This document shows, piece by piece, positions 63,780 through 64,000 of a DNA stretch of 64,000 nucleotides. The position numbers and the translations under genes were made by a program. The stretch is from Temnopleurus reevesii (taxonomy: Eukaryota > Echinodermata > Echinoidea > Temnopleuroida > Temnopleuridae), in the NCBI GenBank assembly GCA_036244855.1, contig BQKZ01001676.1:6628-70627 (forward strand), in the 5' to 3' direction. Numbering within the stretch: position 1 is the stretch's first letter; each line of letters starts with the position of its first letter. Under the pieces are notes generated by a model. That model was given only the letters and a program-made list of their open reading frames with translations. It had not been told where the DNA came from and ran no database searches.

Positions 63780-64000
63780 TAGCGAAGACATTAAATACCA
63801 TGTGGGACTGCTTCATCATAAACTGTCATGCTCATTATAGAGCCAGTTTTCTAATCTTCATTTACCCACCACTCAAAGCTAGCGTTATATATCTTTCAAT
63901 TGGTACATTTAACATATCCATAAAGCCTTCAACATTCAGTCAAAAAATTGTAAAATTTCGCGAACATTTATTTCCCGTCATTAACGTAACTCCTGGATTA
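63780..64000. other. Unassigned sequence to window end
   Basis: No gene or repeat is recognised. Confidence 0.5.

Overview
The window looks like non-coding, repeat-rich nuclear DNA from a marine invertebrate, most likely a sea urchin or another echinoderm. The reasons are an AT-rich matrix without bacterial-type gene packing, a tRNA-derived SINE with an (ATT)n tail, many short terminal-inverted-repeat and foldback elements, and one foldback element built like the sea urchin TU elements. The organism call is an inference; no species-specific gene was read. I recognise no protein-coding gene, rRNA, functional tRNA or snRNA. The open frames present are short, low-complexity, or lie inside repeats.

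Layout. 1-9 kb: palindromic elements (267-844, 1590-1719, 1884-2012, 3831-4085, 6802-6967) in AT-rich DNA, with a GC-richer island at 7740-8400. 9-15 kb: SINE copies and a ~220-bp MITE (family A) with nested insertions (family E inside A near 12.1 kb, A inside family B near 14.7 kb). 15.6-18 kb: two candidate regulatory islands flanking a 160-bp higher-order minisatellite. 18-24.6 kb: a ~300-bp satellite (family B) interrupted by a 614-bp TTAA foldback element, then families E, D, K and F. 24.6-29.3 kb: a 583-bp tandem duplication, SINEs and (GAT)n tracts. 29.5-31.7 kb: two islands around a TU-like element (30279-30708). 32.2-36 kb: a full-length SINE, a ~490-bp satellite with a GC-rich core, and a promoter-like segment (34560-34927). 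36-43 kb: families A, J and TTAA foldbacks. 43-44 kb: a long TTC tract. 44.6-47.3 kb: the largest island-rich block. 48-49.65 kb: a ~350-bp tandem array. 50-52 kb: long one-strand pyrimidine tracts containing a sequencing-adapter artefact. 52.9-56 kb: two more islands and a degenerate tandem repeat. 56.4-62.5 kb: a ~2-kb segment present twice. 62.5-64 kb: a TTAA element with ETS-like TIRs, and families E and G.

Two things organise the window. First, it is a mosaic of non-autonomous DNA elements: TTAA-flanked foldbacks, TTA/TAA-flanked hairpins, TA-flanked MITEs and an element with an 8-bp duplication. These are nested, so relative insertion order can be read. GC-richer, repeat-free islands with SOX, TCF/LEF, GATA, Otx and Runx-type motifs sit between them, as expected for a gene desert or large intron near a developmental gene. 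Second, the assembly is unreliable at several points. There are seven single-N joins; at six of them the sequence on one side repeats nearby sequence, which suggests uncollapsed haplotypes. A Nextera mate-pair junction adapter sits at 51867-51904, and there is a 392-N gap at 61966-62357. Copy numbers and distances across these joins should not be trusted.
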